DNA of 64,000 nt from assembly GCA_003252105.1 (NCBI GenBank), contig QKDL01000010.1, forward strand, positions 19,105 to 83,104, in the 5' to 3' direction. A program made the position numbers and the translations under genes. This document shows positions 45,372 to 54,547 of this stretch, piece by piece. Numbering within the stretch: the stretch's first letter is position 1; each line of letters starts with the position of its first letter. The notes beneath the pieces were generated by a model. It ran no database searches. It saw only the letters and a program-made list of their open reading frames with translations, and was not told where the DNA came from. The stretch is from Arcobacter sp. (GTDB lineage Bacteria > Campylobacterota > Campylobacteria > Campylobacterales > Arcobacteraceae).

Positions 45372-47333
45372 TTAATCTAATTTTTTGGGTTCTCCAAAAT
45401 AGTATCCTTGGGCGTAGTCAACCCCTAAAGATTTTACAATATCATAAACATCTTTAGAGTGTACAAATTCAGCAATAGTTTTTATATTCATCTTTTGAGC
45501 AAAGTTTATTATAGTCTCTGTAACAATTTTAGAGTTTTTATTCTTATCAATGTTTTTTATCATTGAAGCATCTATTTTGATATAATCAACATCAAGTTTC
45601 ATAAGGTATTCAAAGTTTGAGTATCCAGTACCAAAATCATCAATCGAGATTTTTGCACCTGTTTTTTTTACCTCTTTAATAAAGTGTTTAACCTCTTCGT
45701 AGTTTTCTATCCCTTCTGATTCTAAAATCTCAAAAACAATTTTATCTTTTAGTTTATACTCATGAAGTTTTTCTATAATTATAGAGTGTATATATTCATT
45801 TAAAATATCTTCTACCGAGATATTTATAGATACTTGGGCATTGAAGTTTTTAAATTTTTTAAATGTTTTTTCAATTATGATTTGAGTAAGTTCTGGATAC
45901 AACTTATTTTTTTTAGCAAGTTCTAGAAAATGTATAGGTGCTATATATTCACCATTTCTATCAACCATTCTCATCAAAGCTTCATATTTTACAACTTGTT
46001 TTGTTTGGGTATCTACTATGGGTTGATAAAGGGGTTCTATCATATTATTGTTTATAGCATCTTTGATTTTTTTTGTCCAATATAAGTTTTGCTCATATTC
46101 ATATTCAATATGCATATTTGAATCATAAATTAAAAATCTTTTTTTCTTTTTTTTAGCGAGTTTAAGTGCTATATCTGCATAATTAAGTAAGAAAAGGTTT
46201 CCATAAGCTACACCTATTGTAACGCTAGCATATATTTGGGTACCTTCTACTTCAAAAGTTGTATTATCAATAACTTGTGATATATGTGTTGTAAGTTTCT
46301 CTATTTCATTATAAGAAAGATCAAATGGATAATATATAGCATATTCATCTGCATGGAGTTTATAAAGTTGAGCGCCATTTATAGGGATATTGTTTTTTAA
46401 TATTTTGGCTGTTTCTATTAATATTTCATCTCCTGAATTATCTCCATATAAGTCATTTATCTCTTGAAATTTATCAATATCTACAATAATTAAAACGCCA
46501 TTTTCATGCTCAGATATTATCTCTATAAGTTTTTTTCTATTTGGTAATGAGGTTAGAGAATCATAATAAAATTGAAATTCTATTGAATCTAACATATTAT
46601 TAAAAACTGTTTGCATAGAGTCTATTTCTTCAACATTATTGTTTTGTAAAGAAACTCTTTTTTTGATATTTTTTTCATTTGAAATAGTGTTTATACTATT
46701 TATAAATGATTTAATTGGTCTTACAAGATATTTATCAAACTCTGCAAATAGTGCAAAAAAGATTATAATTGAAAAAACAATGGTAAAAATTAGAAAAAAG
46801 TTGATTATACTAGATAATGATACCTTTAAATCTTTTATAGGATAATATATATTAATAACTCCCAGTACATCACCTGTACTAGCTTGTGTATGACATTTTA
46901 AACACTCATTTTGTGCAGTTACCGGATAATAGTAATCTATAGCTGTATCATCAACTATATTTAATACTTCTGTGTTTTTAAAAGCTTGTTGGATTAGTTT
47001 GTTCTTTTGAGTTTCTTCATAATCTTTTTGGATTATTCCAAATTGTTTATTGACAATATCTCCTCTATAAATATTTACAATCATATTTTCATCTACATTA
47101 TTTAGTCTATGAATAATCTTATCTATATCATCTCTGTTCCAACCTTTTTCCATGGCTGAATATAAAGATTGAAATACTAATTGAGTTGTTTTTTTTGCAT
47201 CAACTTTTGTGAGTTTTTCTATGGCATTTTGTTTCATATATTGGGCGTATAAAAATGCAACAGATAAGCTTATTGTCAAAGTTAATAGGATGATTTTTAA
47301 TATAAGTTTTTTGTAAGTGGTTCTTTTATTCAT
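45372..47333 (-). CDS. Membrane haem-sensor GGDEF/EAL protein (likely c-di-GMP phosphodiesterase)
   Basis: This 653-residue protein has a membrane helix near 10-30, a periplasmic DUF3365/Tll0287-like domain with a c-type haem motif CLKCH near residue 141, and a second membrane helix near 172-196. A HAMP-like linker, a GGDEF domain (255-410) and an EAL domain (420-650) follow. The GGDEF signature is degenerate (SGDEI), so cyclase activity is doubtful. The EAL domain keeps YEALMRM, SINISVEDI, EILESEG, SIDDFGTGYSNF, YIKID, IAEFVHS and QGYYFG, so phosphodiesterase activity is expected. Haem-linked gas or redox sensing controlling c-di-GMP breakdown is inferred. Confidence 0.9.
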   Translation of the reverse strand: MNKRTTYKKLILKIILLTLTISLSVAFLYAQYMKQNAIEKLTKVDAKKTTQLVFQSLYSAMEKGWNRDDIDKIIHRLNNVDENMIVNIYRGDIVNKQFGIIQKDYEETQKNKLIQQAFKNTEVLNIVDDTAIDYYYPVTAQNECLKCHTQASTGDVLGVINIYYPIKDLKVSLSSIINFFLIFTIVFSIIIFFALFAEFDKYLVRPIKSFINSINTISNEKNIKKRVSLQNNNVEEIDSMQTVFNNMLDSIEFQFYYDSLTSLPNRKKLIEIISEHENGVLIIVDIDKFQEINDLYGDNSGDEILIETAKILKNNIPINGAQLYKLHADEYAIYYPFDLSYNEIEKLTTHISQVIDNTTFEVEGTQIYASVTIGVAYGNLFLLNYADIALKLAKKKKKRFLIYDSNMHIEYEYEQNLYWTKKIKDAINNNMIEPLYQPIVDTQTKQVVKYEALMRMVDRNGEYIAPIHFLELAKKNKLYPELTQIIIEKTFKKFKNFNAQVSINISVEDILNEYIHSIIIEKLHEYKLKDKIVFEILESEGIENYEEVKHFIKEVKKTGAKISIDDFGTGYSNFEYLMKLDVDYIKIDASMIKNIDKNKNSKIVTETIINFAQKMNIKTIAEFVHSKDVYDIVKSLGVDYAQGYYFGEPKKLD

Positions 47334-47444
47334 TGATTAATACTTTTTTAGCTTATATATGATTTGTAAATATTACAGTAATTAGCTTTAAAGAACTATT
47401 TTTGTATTATCGTTTTTTTAAGAAATAATATTTAGGAATTGATA

Positions 47445-48329
47445 ATGAAATATGTAGGAGCACACGTAAGTGCAACAGGAGGCGTGTTTAATGCCCCTTT
47501 AAATGCTATGGAAATAGGAGCAAAAGCTTTTGCTCTTTTTACAAAAAATCAAAAGAGATGGGATGCAAAACCCTTTGATAACAAAACTTTAGACCTTTGG
47601 TTCAAAAATTTAGAAACAAGTGGAATCCAAGCAAAACATATCTTACCCCATGATAGTTATTTGATAAACTTAGGACACCCAGAAGAGGAAAAACTTATCA
47701 AAAGTAGAGAAGCTTTTATAGATGAGATGCAAAGATGTGAAATACTTGGACTTGATAGACTAAACTTTCACCCCGGAAGCCATTTACAAAAGTTTTCAAA
47801 AAAAGCTGTGGATTATGATGATTTATTACAAAGTGCAGAGTTACAATGCCTTGAAGTAATAGCAGAATCAATCAATATAGCTTTAGATAAAACAAGTGGC
47901 GTAACAGCAGTTATAGAAAATACAGCAGGACAAGGAAGTAATTTAGGATATAAGTTTGAACATCTAGCTTATATCATAGACAAAGTAGAAGATAAAAGTA
48001 GAGTTGGAGTATGTATAGATACCTGTCATATGTTTACAGCAGGTTACGATATAAGAACACGTGAAGCTTATGATAAAACTTGGGGAGACTTTGACAAAAT
48101 AGTAGGACGAGAGTTTTTAAAAGGTATGCATATAAATGATTCTAAACCACCTTTGGGAAGTAGAGTTGATAGACACCATAGTTTAGGTGAAGGTGAGATT
48201 GGTTGGGATGCCTTTAAATTTATTATGAATGATGAAAGAATGGATGATATTCCACTGGTTTTAGAAACTATTGATGAAACAATTTGGCCTGATGAGATTA
48301 AGGCTATGTATGAGTTGGTAGAGAAATAA
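47445..48329 (+). CDS. nfo: Endonuclease IV
   Basis: Nfo cleaves abasic sites in base excision repair using three metal ions. The sequence has [43 protein letters not shown] and [15 protein letters not shown], containing the His/Asp/Glu ligands. Start ATG 47445 is supported by TAGGA about 7 bases before; a TTG two codons upstream is less likely. A terminator hairpin follows about 20 bases past the stop. Confidence 0.97.
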   Translation: MKYVGAHVSATGGVFNAPLNAMEIGAKAFALFTKNQKRWDAKPFDNKTLDLWFKNLETSGIQAKHILPHDSYLINLGHPEEEKLIKSREAFIDEMQRCEILGLDRLNFHPGSHLQKFSKKAVDYDDLLQSAELQCLEVIAESINIALDKTSGVTAVIENTAGQGSNLGYKFEHLAYIIDKVEDKSRVGVCIDTCHMFTAGYDIRTREAYDKTWGDFDKIVGREFLKGMHINDSKPPLGSRVDRHHSLGEGEIGWDAFKFIMNDERMDDIPLVLETIDETIWPDEIKAMYELVEK

Positions 48330-48351
48330 TTCTATAATTTTTACTGATAAC

Positions 48352-48380
48352 ACTCCTCAAAGCCTCTTTTTTTGAGGAGT
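48352..48380 (+). terminator. Intrinsic terminator of nfo
   Basis: ACTCCTCAAA, a 9-base loop, TTTGAGGAGT: a perfect 10-base stem followed by TACTTTTA, a weak T tract. It begins 23 bases past the nfo stop. Confidence 0.7.
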
Positions 48381-48418
48381 TACTTTTAACTTTAGACTAA
48401 AAAATCAAAAAAAACTTC

Positions 48419-48438
48419 TTGTGACACAATTTGTGACA
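48419..48438 (+). promoter_or_regulatory. Tandem TTGTGACA direct repeats before the decarboxylase gene
   Basis: Two perfect copies of TTGTGACA (48419-48426 and 48431-48438) are 12 bases apart, one helical turn, and lie just upstream of a TATAAT -10 (48448-48453). This arrangement resembles the direct-repeat sites of OmpR-type response regulators. No regulator lies next to it. Confidence 0.45.
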
Positions 48439-48507
48439 TAAATACTTTATAATTAGATTGTTTATTAAAAAAAGGTGTTATAAACAATTTTTTCTAAAGG
48501 AATAATT

Positions 48508-49863
48508 ATGAGTCATTTAACAAAAACAAGAGCTGGAAGTTGGCTTCCTAGTAGTGTTGAGCAAATTGATGCTTGGATTAGGGATTTAAGAAAAGAGGTA
48601 GAGAAACAAAACGCTCCTTTAATCAAACCTATACAAGATTTTAAACAGATGGTTGAAAGTGATGCTGTTTTAAATGGGCTTGCTACTTCTATGTTCACGG
48701 AAGCTGTGATAATGAGAGAGAAAACTCCACTAGGAACGCCTGAGGTAAAAAACTTTGATGAGTTTTTATTTCTTTTAAATGGTATCATGACCCAAGCTCC
48801 ACAGTTTACAGAATGTCCTGATAAAAGTGGGGATGAAGAGCCTTGTGGGCTTATTGGATTTCCTATAAACGCTTTACTTGATTGGCCTATGGCTACAAGT
48901 TTTGGATATGAATTTTTCTCAAATGCTTTGGTAAATCAACAACTTAAAAAGATATTGGCTTATTGGAGTAAATATTTAGTAAGTAAAGATTCAAGAAAAG
49001 TATTAGTTGAAAGTTTCCCTAATAGAACGCCTAAAGTATTAGCTTGGCTTAGTGACGAAGCAAAAAGAGAGATGGTAAAAGTAGCTTGTGAAGCTGTAGA
49101 GGATAAAAAAGATTGCAGGAAACAAACCTTTGAAGATATATTTGAGTGTGACCCAAAAGATAAGTATTATGGGTTTAAATCATGGGATGATTTTTTTACA
49201 AGAAAATTTAAAGAAGGTGTAAGACCAATTGCAAAAGGTAAAGATATTATTGCAAATGCTTGTGAATCAGCACCATTACAAGTGGTAAAAGATGTAAAAA
49301 AAGATGCAAAGTTTTGGTTAAAAGGGCAACCATACTCTTTGGAAAATATGATGAACTTTGACCCCTTAGCTAGTAAGTTTGAGGGTGGTACTATTTATCA
49401 AGCTTTTTTAAGTGCTTTAAGTTATCACAGATGGAACTCTCCTGTAAGTGGTAAGATTAAAAAAGCTTTTATAGTAAATGGAACATACTATTTAGAAAAT
49501 AAATATCAAGGTTTTTCAAATAAAGATGGAGGCGATCCAAGTGCCCCAAATGACTCACAACCATTTTTAAGTGCAGTTGCAACAAGAGCAGTGATTTTTA
49601 TAGAAGCAGATAATCCAAAAATAGGTTTGATGTGTTTCATTGCTATTGGTATGGCTGAGGTTTCTTCTTGTGAGATTACTGTAAAAAAAGGACAAGCTAT
49701 CAAAAAAGGTGATGAGTTAGGGATGTTCCATTTTGGTGGTTCTACTCATTGTTTGATTTTTGGACCAGATGTAAAATTAGAGTTCGATTTTCATAATAAT
49801 AAAAAGCCAAGTATAAATGCAGTAAATATACCAGTGCATTCAAAATTAGCTACTGTAAAGTAA
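48508..49863 (+). CDS. Phosphatidylserine-decarboxylase-like protein with PSDC-type N-terminal domain
   Basis: The C-terminal half shows the phosphatidylserine decarboxylase fold: YHRWNSPVSGKIKKAF (His motif) and the self-cleavage signature FGGSTHCL, where the pyruvoyl group would arise from the Ser. The N-terminal 200 residues match the helical PSDC-type domain seen in decarboxylases such as the fungal tryptophan decarboxylase PsiD. It lacks membrane segments, so it may be soluble and act on an amino acid or related amine rather than on the phospholipid. It stands alone with its own promoter. Confidence 0.82.
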   Translation: MSHLTKTRAGSWLPSSVEQIDAWIRDLRKEVEKQNAPLIKPIQDFKQMVESDAVLNGLATSMFTEAVIMREKTPLGTPEVKNFDEFLFLLNGIMTQAPQFTECPDKSGDEEPCGLIGFPINALLDWPMATSFGYEFFSNALVNQQLKKILAYWSKYLVSKDSRKVLVESFPNRTPKVLAWLSDEAKREMVKVACEAVEDKKDCRKQTFEDIFECDPKDKYYGFKSWDDFFTRKFKEGVRPIAKGKDIIANACESAPLQVVKDVKKDAKFWLKGQPYSLENMMNFDPLASKFEGGTIYQAFLSALSYHRWNSPVSGKIKKAFIVNGTYYLENKYQGFSNKDGGDPSAPNDSQPFLSAVATRAVIFIEADNPKIGLMCFIAIGMAEVSSCEITVKKGQAIKKGDELGMFHFGGSTHCLIFGPDVKLEFDFHNNKKPSINAVNIPVHSKLATVK

Positions 49864-49871
49864 GGTTTATA

Positions 49872-49904
49872 TAGAAATAAAGTGATACTCTCACCTTATT
49901 TCTA
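49872..49904. terminator. Hairpin between convergent genes
   Basis: TAGAAATAAAGTGA, loop TACTC, TCACCTTATTTCTA: 13 of 14 pairs. The membrane protein's stop codon lies in the second arm. A T tract is weak on both strands, so terminator function is uncertain. Confidence 0.45.
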
Positions 49905-50856
49905 AAAACCTTAGACTTGCTTCTTGTGTATTGTAAGTTTCTATTTTATATTCATTATCAGTAAGTTTAGAAAGCATAATATAGGCGTTTTGTAATTTTG
50001 GATTTTTTATCATCCATGAGTTTTCTTTATTTATAATTACATCTATAAAACCTAAAGAGTTATATTGGATATTTAATTCTTGTTTTAAAGTTTCAAAATC
50101 TATTTTTATCTTTTGATTTTTATCAAACATTTTTTTCTCTTCATTGTTTATGATAGTAATCTTATTTTCATCTTCTTTTATCTCTTTTTTGAAAAATTCT
50201 GGATGTTCATCTTTGATAATCTTGTATGTTGCACACAAGGCACTAATAACAAAAACCATAATAAACAAGTCTAATACAGGGTATAAAACATATAATTTAT
50301 CAGAGATTAATCCTGATAAAAATTCTATCACTAAAGTATAAACTAATCCAACTACAATAGCAAAGAATAAAGGGAATAAAACAACAGAAAATAGCAATAA
50401 AAATTGATATTTTTTAGTAAACTCCCATGATTGTTTAAAAGTTATATCCTCATCCAATGATATAGAAGGGAAAACCAAAGATAGTCTAATACTTATATAT
50501 AATATTGATAAGATAGCTAAGATTATACCAACTGTAGGTATTAGTGCAAGTAGAGCTAAAGGTATGCATATAAGTAAAAATAGTAGTGTTTTTTTAAAAA
50601 ACCTATTAAACTGGGGCATATTCCATATATTTATATCTTTTTCATTTAAAAGTAATATTCTATGAGTGATAACAGCAACCAAAATATTTATAATCAAATT
50701 TGGAAAGATAAGCGAAGTCTCTTTTATATTTGGAAACTCTTCTGTAACTATTCTTAAAATTACAAGTAGAGCCAAAGGGAAAAGTAATGATTTAATGAGT
50801 GTATTTTTATTATCAAATACAGATTGAAAAGTTAAGTTTATTATTTTCTTGTACAT
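49891..50856 (-). CDS. Unknown polytopic membrane protein
   Basis: Residues 15-215 hold about five or six hydrophobic helices (SLLFPLALLVILRIV, FLLICIPLALLALIPTVGII, FSVVLFPLFFAIVVGLVYTL, VFVISALCATY). The last 100 residues are a charged cytoplasmic domain ending in short beta-strand-like segments (NAYIMLSKLTDNEYKIE). I do not recognise a family. It converges on the decarboxylase gene and is divergent from the AEC transporter. Confidence 0.75.
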   Translation of the reverse strand: MYKKIINLTFQSVFDNKNTLIKSLLFPLALLVILRIVTEEFPNIKETSLIFPNLIINILVAVITHRILLLNEKDINIWNMPQFNRFFKKTLLFLLICIPLALLALIPTVGIILAILSILYISIRLSLVFPSISLDEDITFKQSWEFTKKYQFLLLFSVVLFPLFFAIVVGLVYTLVIEFLSGLISDKLYVLYPVLDLFIMVFVISALCATYKIIKDEHPEFFKKEIKEDENKITIINNEEKKMFDKNQKIKIDFETLKQELNIQYNSLGFIDVIINKENSWMIKNPKLQNAYIMLSKLTDNEYKIETYNTQEASLRFLEIR

Positions 50857-50967
50857 TTATAACTCCTTTAATTATAGAATTATATAAAAAATATATTAAT
50901 ATAATTATTAAAAGTATTTTCTAAGTTTAGATTAATATATGGTTTTTAAATTTTTTTGAGGTTGATA

Positions 50968-50976
50968 TGGTATTAT
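50968..50976 (+). promoter_or_regulatory. Extended -10 promoter of the AEC gene
   Basis: TGGTATTAT, close to TGnTATAAT, 26 bases before the ATG at 51002. It agrees with the promoter style of other genes in this window. Confidence 0.45.
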
Positions 50977-51001
50977 TTCGTTTTAATATAAAGAAGATTT
51001 T

Positions 51002-51925
51002 ATGGAACAAATTTTTACAGCACTATTACCTATATTTTTTATTATTCTTTTGGGATATTTCTTAAAAAAGGTCTCTTTCCCTCACGAAAGTTTTTGGCAA
51101 TATGCCGATAAATTTACTTACTATATTTTATTCCCATCTTTACTTATCTATAAGTTGATAAATGCGTCTATTACAGGAATAGACGGGTTTAATTTTGTAT
51201 TATCAGGGATAATTACTCTTATTGTTGTAACAGGTTTATTGGTATTTATAAATAGATTTATTTTTAGGTTTGAAGCTAAAGCTTTTACCTCTATATATCA
51301 AGGTTCAGTTAGATTCAATACTTATGTTTTTTTGGCTTTAATCGATGCAATGTTTGGAGATAAAGGGCTTGTTTTAGCTGCTTTATTGATAACTTTTATG
51401 ATCCCTTTATTAAATATTTTTTGTGTAGGAATATTTTCTATTTATACTCCAACTGATAAAATAAGTGTTAAAGGATTTATAAAATCACTTGCTAAAAATC
51501 CATTAATCGTAGCGTGTATAGTAGGTGGAGGATTAAATTATTTAGGGGTTAGTTTATTTTTGCCTTTAGATAAAACTTTGCAACTTCTAAGTTCAGCCGC
51601 GCTTCCTTTGGGACTTTTATCTGTTGGTGTAGGACTTAGTATAAGCCAGTTAAATGATGTAAAAATGGAACTGTTTTTTTCAACCTTTGTAAAACTAGCA
51701 GTTTTTCCGTTTTTGATTATGTTTATAGGTATGGCTTTAGATATAGATGGTATTGCTTTGGGAATATTAATTCTTTTTGGTGCAATGCCTACAGCATCTT
51801 CATCATATATTTTAGCACGACAATTAGGTGGAGATTTAAAACTAATGTCTGCAATTATAACTTTACAAACACTCGTTTCTATGGGAACAATTACAGTTAT
51901 ACTTTCTATCCTTCCTAATTCATAG
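51002..51925 (+). CDS. AEC-family transporter
   Basis: This 307-residue membrane protein is of the auxin efflux carrier family. It has about 9-10 hydrophobic segments (LLPIFFIILLGYFLKKVSF at the N terminus, VLAALLITFMIPLLNIFC, LILFGAMPTASSSYILARQL near the end) and the usual break in the middle, with helices carrying GLLSVGVGLSIS. Members move malate, malonate or related organic acids across the inner membrane. The substrate cannot be told. It is divergent from the unknown membrane protein and ends 45 bases before the next gene. Confidence 0.88.
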   Translation: MEQIFTALLPIFFIILLGYFLKKVSFPHESFWQYADKFTYYILFPSLLIYKLINASITGIDGFNFVLSGIITLIVVTGLLVFINRFIFRFEAKAFTSIYQGSVRFNTYVFLALIDAMFGDKGLVLAALLITFMIPLLNIFCVGIFSIYTPTDKISVKGFIKSLAKNPLIVACIVGGGLNYLGVSLFLPLDKTLQLLSSAALPLGLLSVGVGLSISQLNDVKMELFFSTFVKLAVFPFLIMFIGMALDIDGIALGILILFGAMPTASSSYILARQLGGDLKLMSAIITLQTLVSMGTITVILSILPNS

Positions 51926-51933
51926 TTTAGCTT

Positions 51934-51942
51934 TGGTATAAT
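51934..51942 (+). promoter_or_regulatory. Extended -10 promoter for the small protein/AAA pair
   Basis: TGGTATAAT, a perfect extended -10, 28 bases before the ATG at 51971, followed by a GAGGGA ribosome site. It shows that the small protein and the AAA ATPase have their own promoter. Confidence 0.6.
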
Positions 51943-51970
51943 TTAACCATTAAACTTGAGGGACAAATAA

Positions 51971-52321
51971 ATGATTTTTTTAGTGTTGTTTGTTTTAATT
52001 GCAGCTATTGTAATATCTTTAAATATCTATGATAATTCAAATCTAGAAAAAATTAAATTACACCTAGAATCAAATAATTGTCAAGATATAATTTATTCAA
52101 AAGGCACTTACAAGGCTACTTGTTCAGATAAAATAGTTCAAATAGATAATGCTTTTAGTGTAGATTTAGAAAAAAAATATGAAATGAAAATTAAAGATAT
52201 AAAAAAAATAGAGAAAAAAAATTTAACTTTAATAATAAATGATAATTATAAAGTTGAATTTAAAAAGAAAGAGAATATGGAAAGATTTTATAAAAATTTA
52301 GAGGATATAAAAAACAGATGA
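51971..52321 (+). CDS. Small membrane-anchored protein paired with AAA ATPase
   Basis: An N-terminal hydrophobic helix (FLVLFVLIAAIVISLNIY) is followed by about 95 charged residues, rich in Lys, with beta-type segments and two Cys (NNCQDIIYSKGTYKATC). No lipobox is present, so it is a type of signal-anchor protein with its body in the cytoplasm or periplasm. The stop overlaps the AAA start (ATGA). It may anchor or regulate the ATPase. I do not recognise a family. Confidence 0.75.
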   Translation: MIFLVLFVLIAAIVISLNIYDNSNLEKIKLHLESNNCQDIIYSKGTYKATCSDKIVQIDNAFSVDLEKKYEMKIKDIKKIEKKNLTLIINDNYKVEFKKKENMERFYKNLEDIKNR

Positions 52322-54051
52322 AAGAGATAATTGATTTTATACAAAGTGAAGATGTTGAAAAGTCTGCACTATTTACCCATCTAAAATGCTCAAAAAAAGA
52401 AGCAGAAATTTTACAATATATTACAAAAGAGTATATCAAAGGTAGAGATACTTTAGTAGTAATTGATATTTTAAGTGAGTTTTTTGATGTAAAAAAATAT
52501 GAACATCTAAATCATATAGATTTGATTAAATCTCTACTTGAATTTGGATGGTTGATACAAAGTAGCTTTGATCATGTAAAACTTAGTGAGATGTCAAAAT
52601 TAGAGCTTCTAAATTCAGCAGTATCATTATCTGCCGCTTTTTTAAAGCTGTTAGAAAAAGGTTCCTTGGAGTTTGTTTTACCAGAGATTAAAAAATATGA
52701 AGATCATTTGGAGTATTTACAAGATCAATTTTTTAGAATAGATTTAGCACAACAATTAAATCTTGTAAAAAGAAATTTTGATGAAAATTCACCAAATATA
52801 AATAGACTAAAATCAAAACTTACACTACTTGAAAATAGAATTAGAGATAGGGTTCAAGAGACTGATTCAGGGATTATGATAGAAGATTTTTTTAAATCTC
52901 ATAATCTAAATGAACAAGAACAAATGTTATTTTTAGCACTTTTAAAAGAGGAATACTCAGGGGGTGATGGTACTATTAGAGATATGAACTCTTTGATAAA
53001 TCTTGTATCAAGTGATGATTATGAGAAGATAAAATTTAGAAGTTTATTGGAAGAGAGTTCCAATCTAGTATCAAATGGTTTAGTGGATTATGATGAGGTA
53101 TTAACACCTTTTGGAGGAATAAATAGAAACTTTTATATCCCTGATGAGATACTATATAAGATATCACATCCTACAAAAAAGAAAACAAGAACACGAAAAG
53201 TGAAACTTGAAACTCTAATTGAAGAGCAAGATACCTTTGAACTTGTCTCTACAACTAAAACTTTAGATGATGTAATTTTAAATGAAAAAACAAGAGAAAC
53301 TTTGGATGCACTTTTAAAACAAGTAGACAAAAAAGTATATAACAGACTAAAACAATGGGGCATAAAAGATAAGAAAAAAAATATTGAAGCTAAGATTATT
53401 TTTTATGGCTTTGCAGGAACAGGAAAAACCCTAACGGCTTTAGCCCTTGCAAAGTCCCTAAAAAAGCAGGTTCTTAGCTTCGATTGTTCAAAGATTTTAT
53501 CTATGTATGTTGGTGAAAGTGAAAAAAATGTTAGAAATATTTTTGATAAATATGAAGAGATAAAACATAGAAGTAAAACAGAACCAATTTTGCTTTTAAA
53601 TGAAGCAGATCAATTCTTAAGTTCAAGAACAACTACAAGTGTTAGTGGAAGTGAAAAGATGCATAATCAAATGCAAAATATCTTTTTAGAGCAAATAGAA
53701 AGATTCGATGGAATACTAATTGCAACGACGAACCTTTTGGAATCGCTTGATAAAGCATTTTCTAGAAGATTTAATTATAAAATTGAGTTTAAAAAACCTA
53801 ATGAAAATGAAAGAAAACTTTTATGGGAAAAATTGCTTCCAGAAAACTTACCACTAAGTAAAGAGTTTGATTTATCTAAACTAGTTTCTCATGAATTAAC
53901 TGGTGGTCAAATAGAGATGATTATAAAAAATACTGCCTTTAAAGTGGCTATACAGGATGAACCAATATTTACAGTAGGAGACTTTGAAGAGCAGATTCAA
54001 AAAGAGTTGAAGGGTAACTTTGATTCTGAAAATAAAGTAGGATTTTTTTAA
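52318..54051 (+). CDS. AAA-type ATPase with large N-terminal helical region
   Basis: This 577-residue protein has about 330 residues of helical, unrecognised sequence, then one AAA domain. Walker A is GFAGTGKT at residues 364-371. The Walker B segment is ILLLNEAD (residues 424-431), with Asn in place of the usual Asp but the catalytic Glu kept. The arginine motif is AFSRRFN. A sensor-2 helical end follows. The NEAD form occurs in some AAA branches, so it need not mean inactivity. It is coupled by ATGA overlap to the small membrane protein. The substrate is unknown. Confidence 0.85.
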   Translation: MKEIIDFIQSEDVEKSALFTHLKCSKKEAEILQYITKEYIKGRDTLVVIDILSEFFDVKKYEHLNHIDLIKSLLEFGWLIQSSFDHVKLSEMSKLELLNSAVSLSAAFLKLLEKGSLEFVLPEIKKYEDHLEYLQDQFFRIDLAQQLNLVKRNFDENSPNINRLKSKLTLLENRIRDRVQETDSGIMIEDFFKSHNLNEQEQMLFLALLKEEYSGGDGTIRDMNSLINLVSSDDYEKIKFRSLLEESSNLVSNGLVDYDEVLTPFGGINRNFYIPDEILYKISHPTKKKTRTRKVKLETLIEEQDTFELVSTTKTLDDVILNEKTRETLDALLKQVDKKVYNRLKQWGIKDKKKNIEAKIIFYGFAGTGKTLTALALAKSLKKQVLSFDCSKILSMYVGESEKNVRNIFDKYEEIKHRSKTEPILLLNEADQFLSSRTTTSVSGSEKMHNQMQNIFLEQIERFDGILIATTNLLESLDKAFSRRFNYKIEFKKPNENERKLLWEKLLPENLPLSKEFDLSKLVSHELTGGQIEMIIKNTAFKVAIQDEPIFTVGDFEEQIQKELKGNFDSENKVGFF

Positions 54052-54068
54052 GAAAACCGTGAAAAATT

Positions 54069-54126
54069 ATAACTAATACTTATGATTAAAATTTTTCTAA
54101 GTTTAACTTTATGAGATATTAGTTAT
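54069..54126. promoter_or_regulatory. Inverted repeat upstream of nuoA
   Basis: ATAACTAATA (54069-54078) and TATTAGTTAT (54117-54126) are perfect inverses, 38 bases apart, in the 106-base gap before the nuo operon. It may serve a regulator, but AT-rich DNA makes this weak. Confidence 0.3.
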
Positions 54127-54157
54127 TATCTACAAATATTCTAGGGAAGGATTAGTA

Positions 54158-54547
54158 ATGACACATATGGAGTTTTCACATCCGTATTTTGGTGCATTTT
54201 TTATGTTTATTGTTACTTTTGGTGCCTTTATTGCTACAGTTTTTTTAGCAAGGCTGATTAGTAGGAAGCTAGCTAGGCTAGATACAGAAAAGCTTAAAAC
54301 TACACTTTATGAGTGCGGACCTGAGGTTACAAAACAACCTAACAGTGTCTCTGTTCAATTTTATTTGATGGCACTTTTATTTATTCTTTTTGATATTGAA
54401 ATCATATTTATGTTTCCGTGGGCTGTAGATTTTAAAGTATTAGGATGGTTCGGTTTCGTTGAAATGGTACTATTTATTTTACTTCTTACAATTGGATTTA
54501 TCTATGCATGGAAAAAAGGAGCTCTTGAATGGCACAGCATAAAGTAA
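54158..54547 (+). CDS. nuoA: NADH-quinone oxidoreductase subunit A
   Basis: This is a membrane subunit of complex I. The 129 residues show three membrane helices and the family motif [12 protein letters not shown], corresponding to the conserved YECG loop next to the quinone site, plus [21 protein letters not shown]. The start follows a GGGAAGGA ribosome site. It overlaps nuoB by 19 bases and starts the operon. Confidence 0.97.
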   Translation: MTHMEFSHPYFGAFFMFIVTFGAFIATVFLARLISRKLARLDTEKLKTTLYECGPEVTKQPNSVSVQFYLMALLFILFDIEIIFMFPWAVDFKVLGWFGFVEMVLFILLLTIGFIYAWKKGALEWHSIK

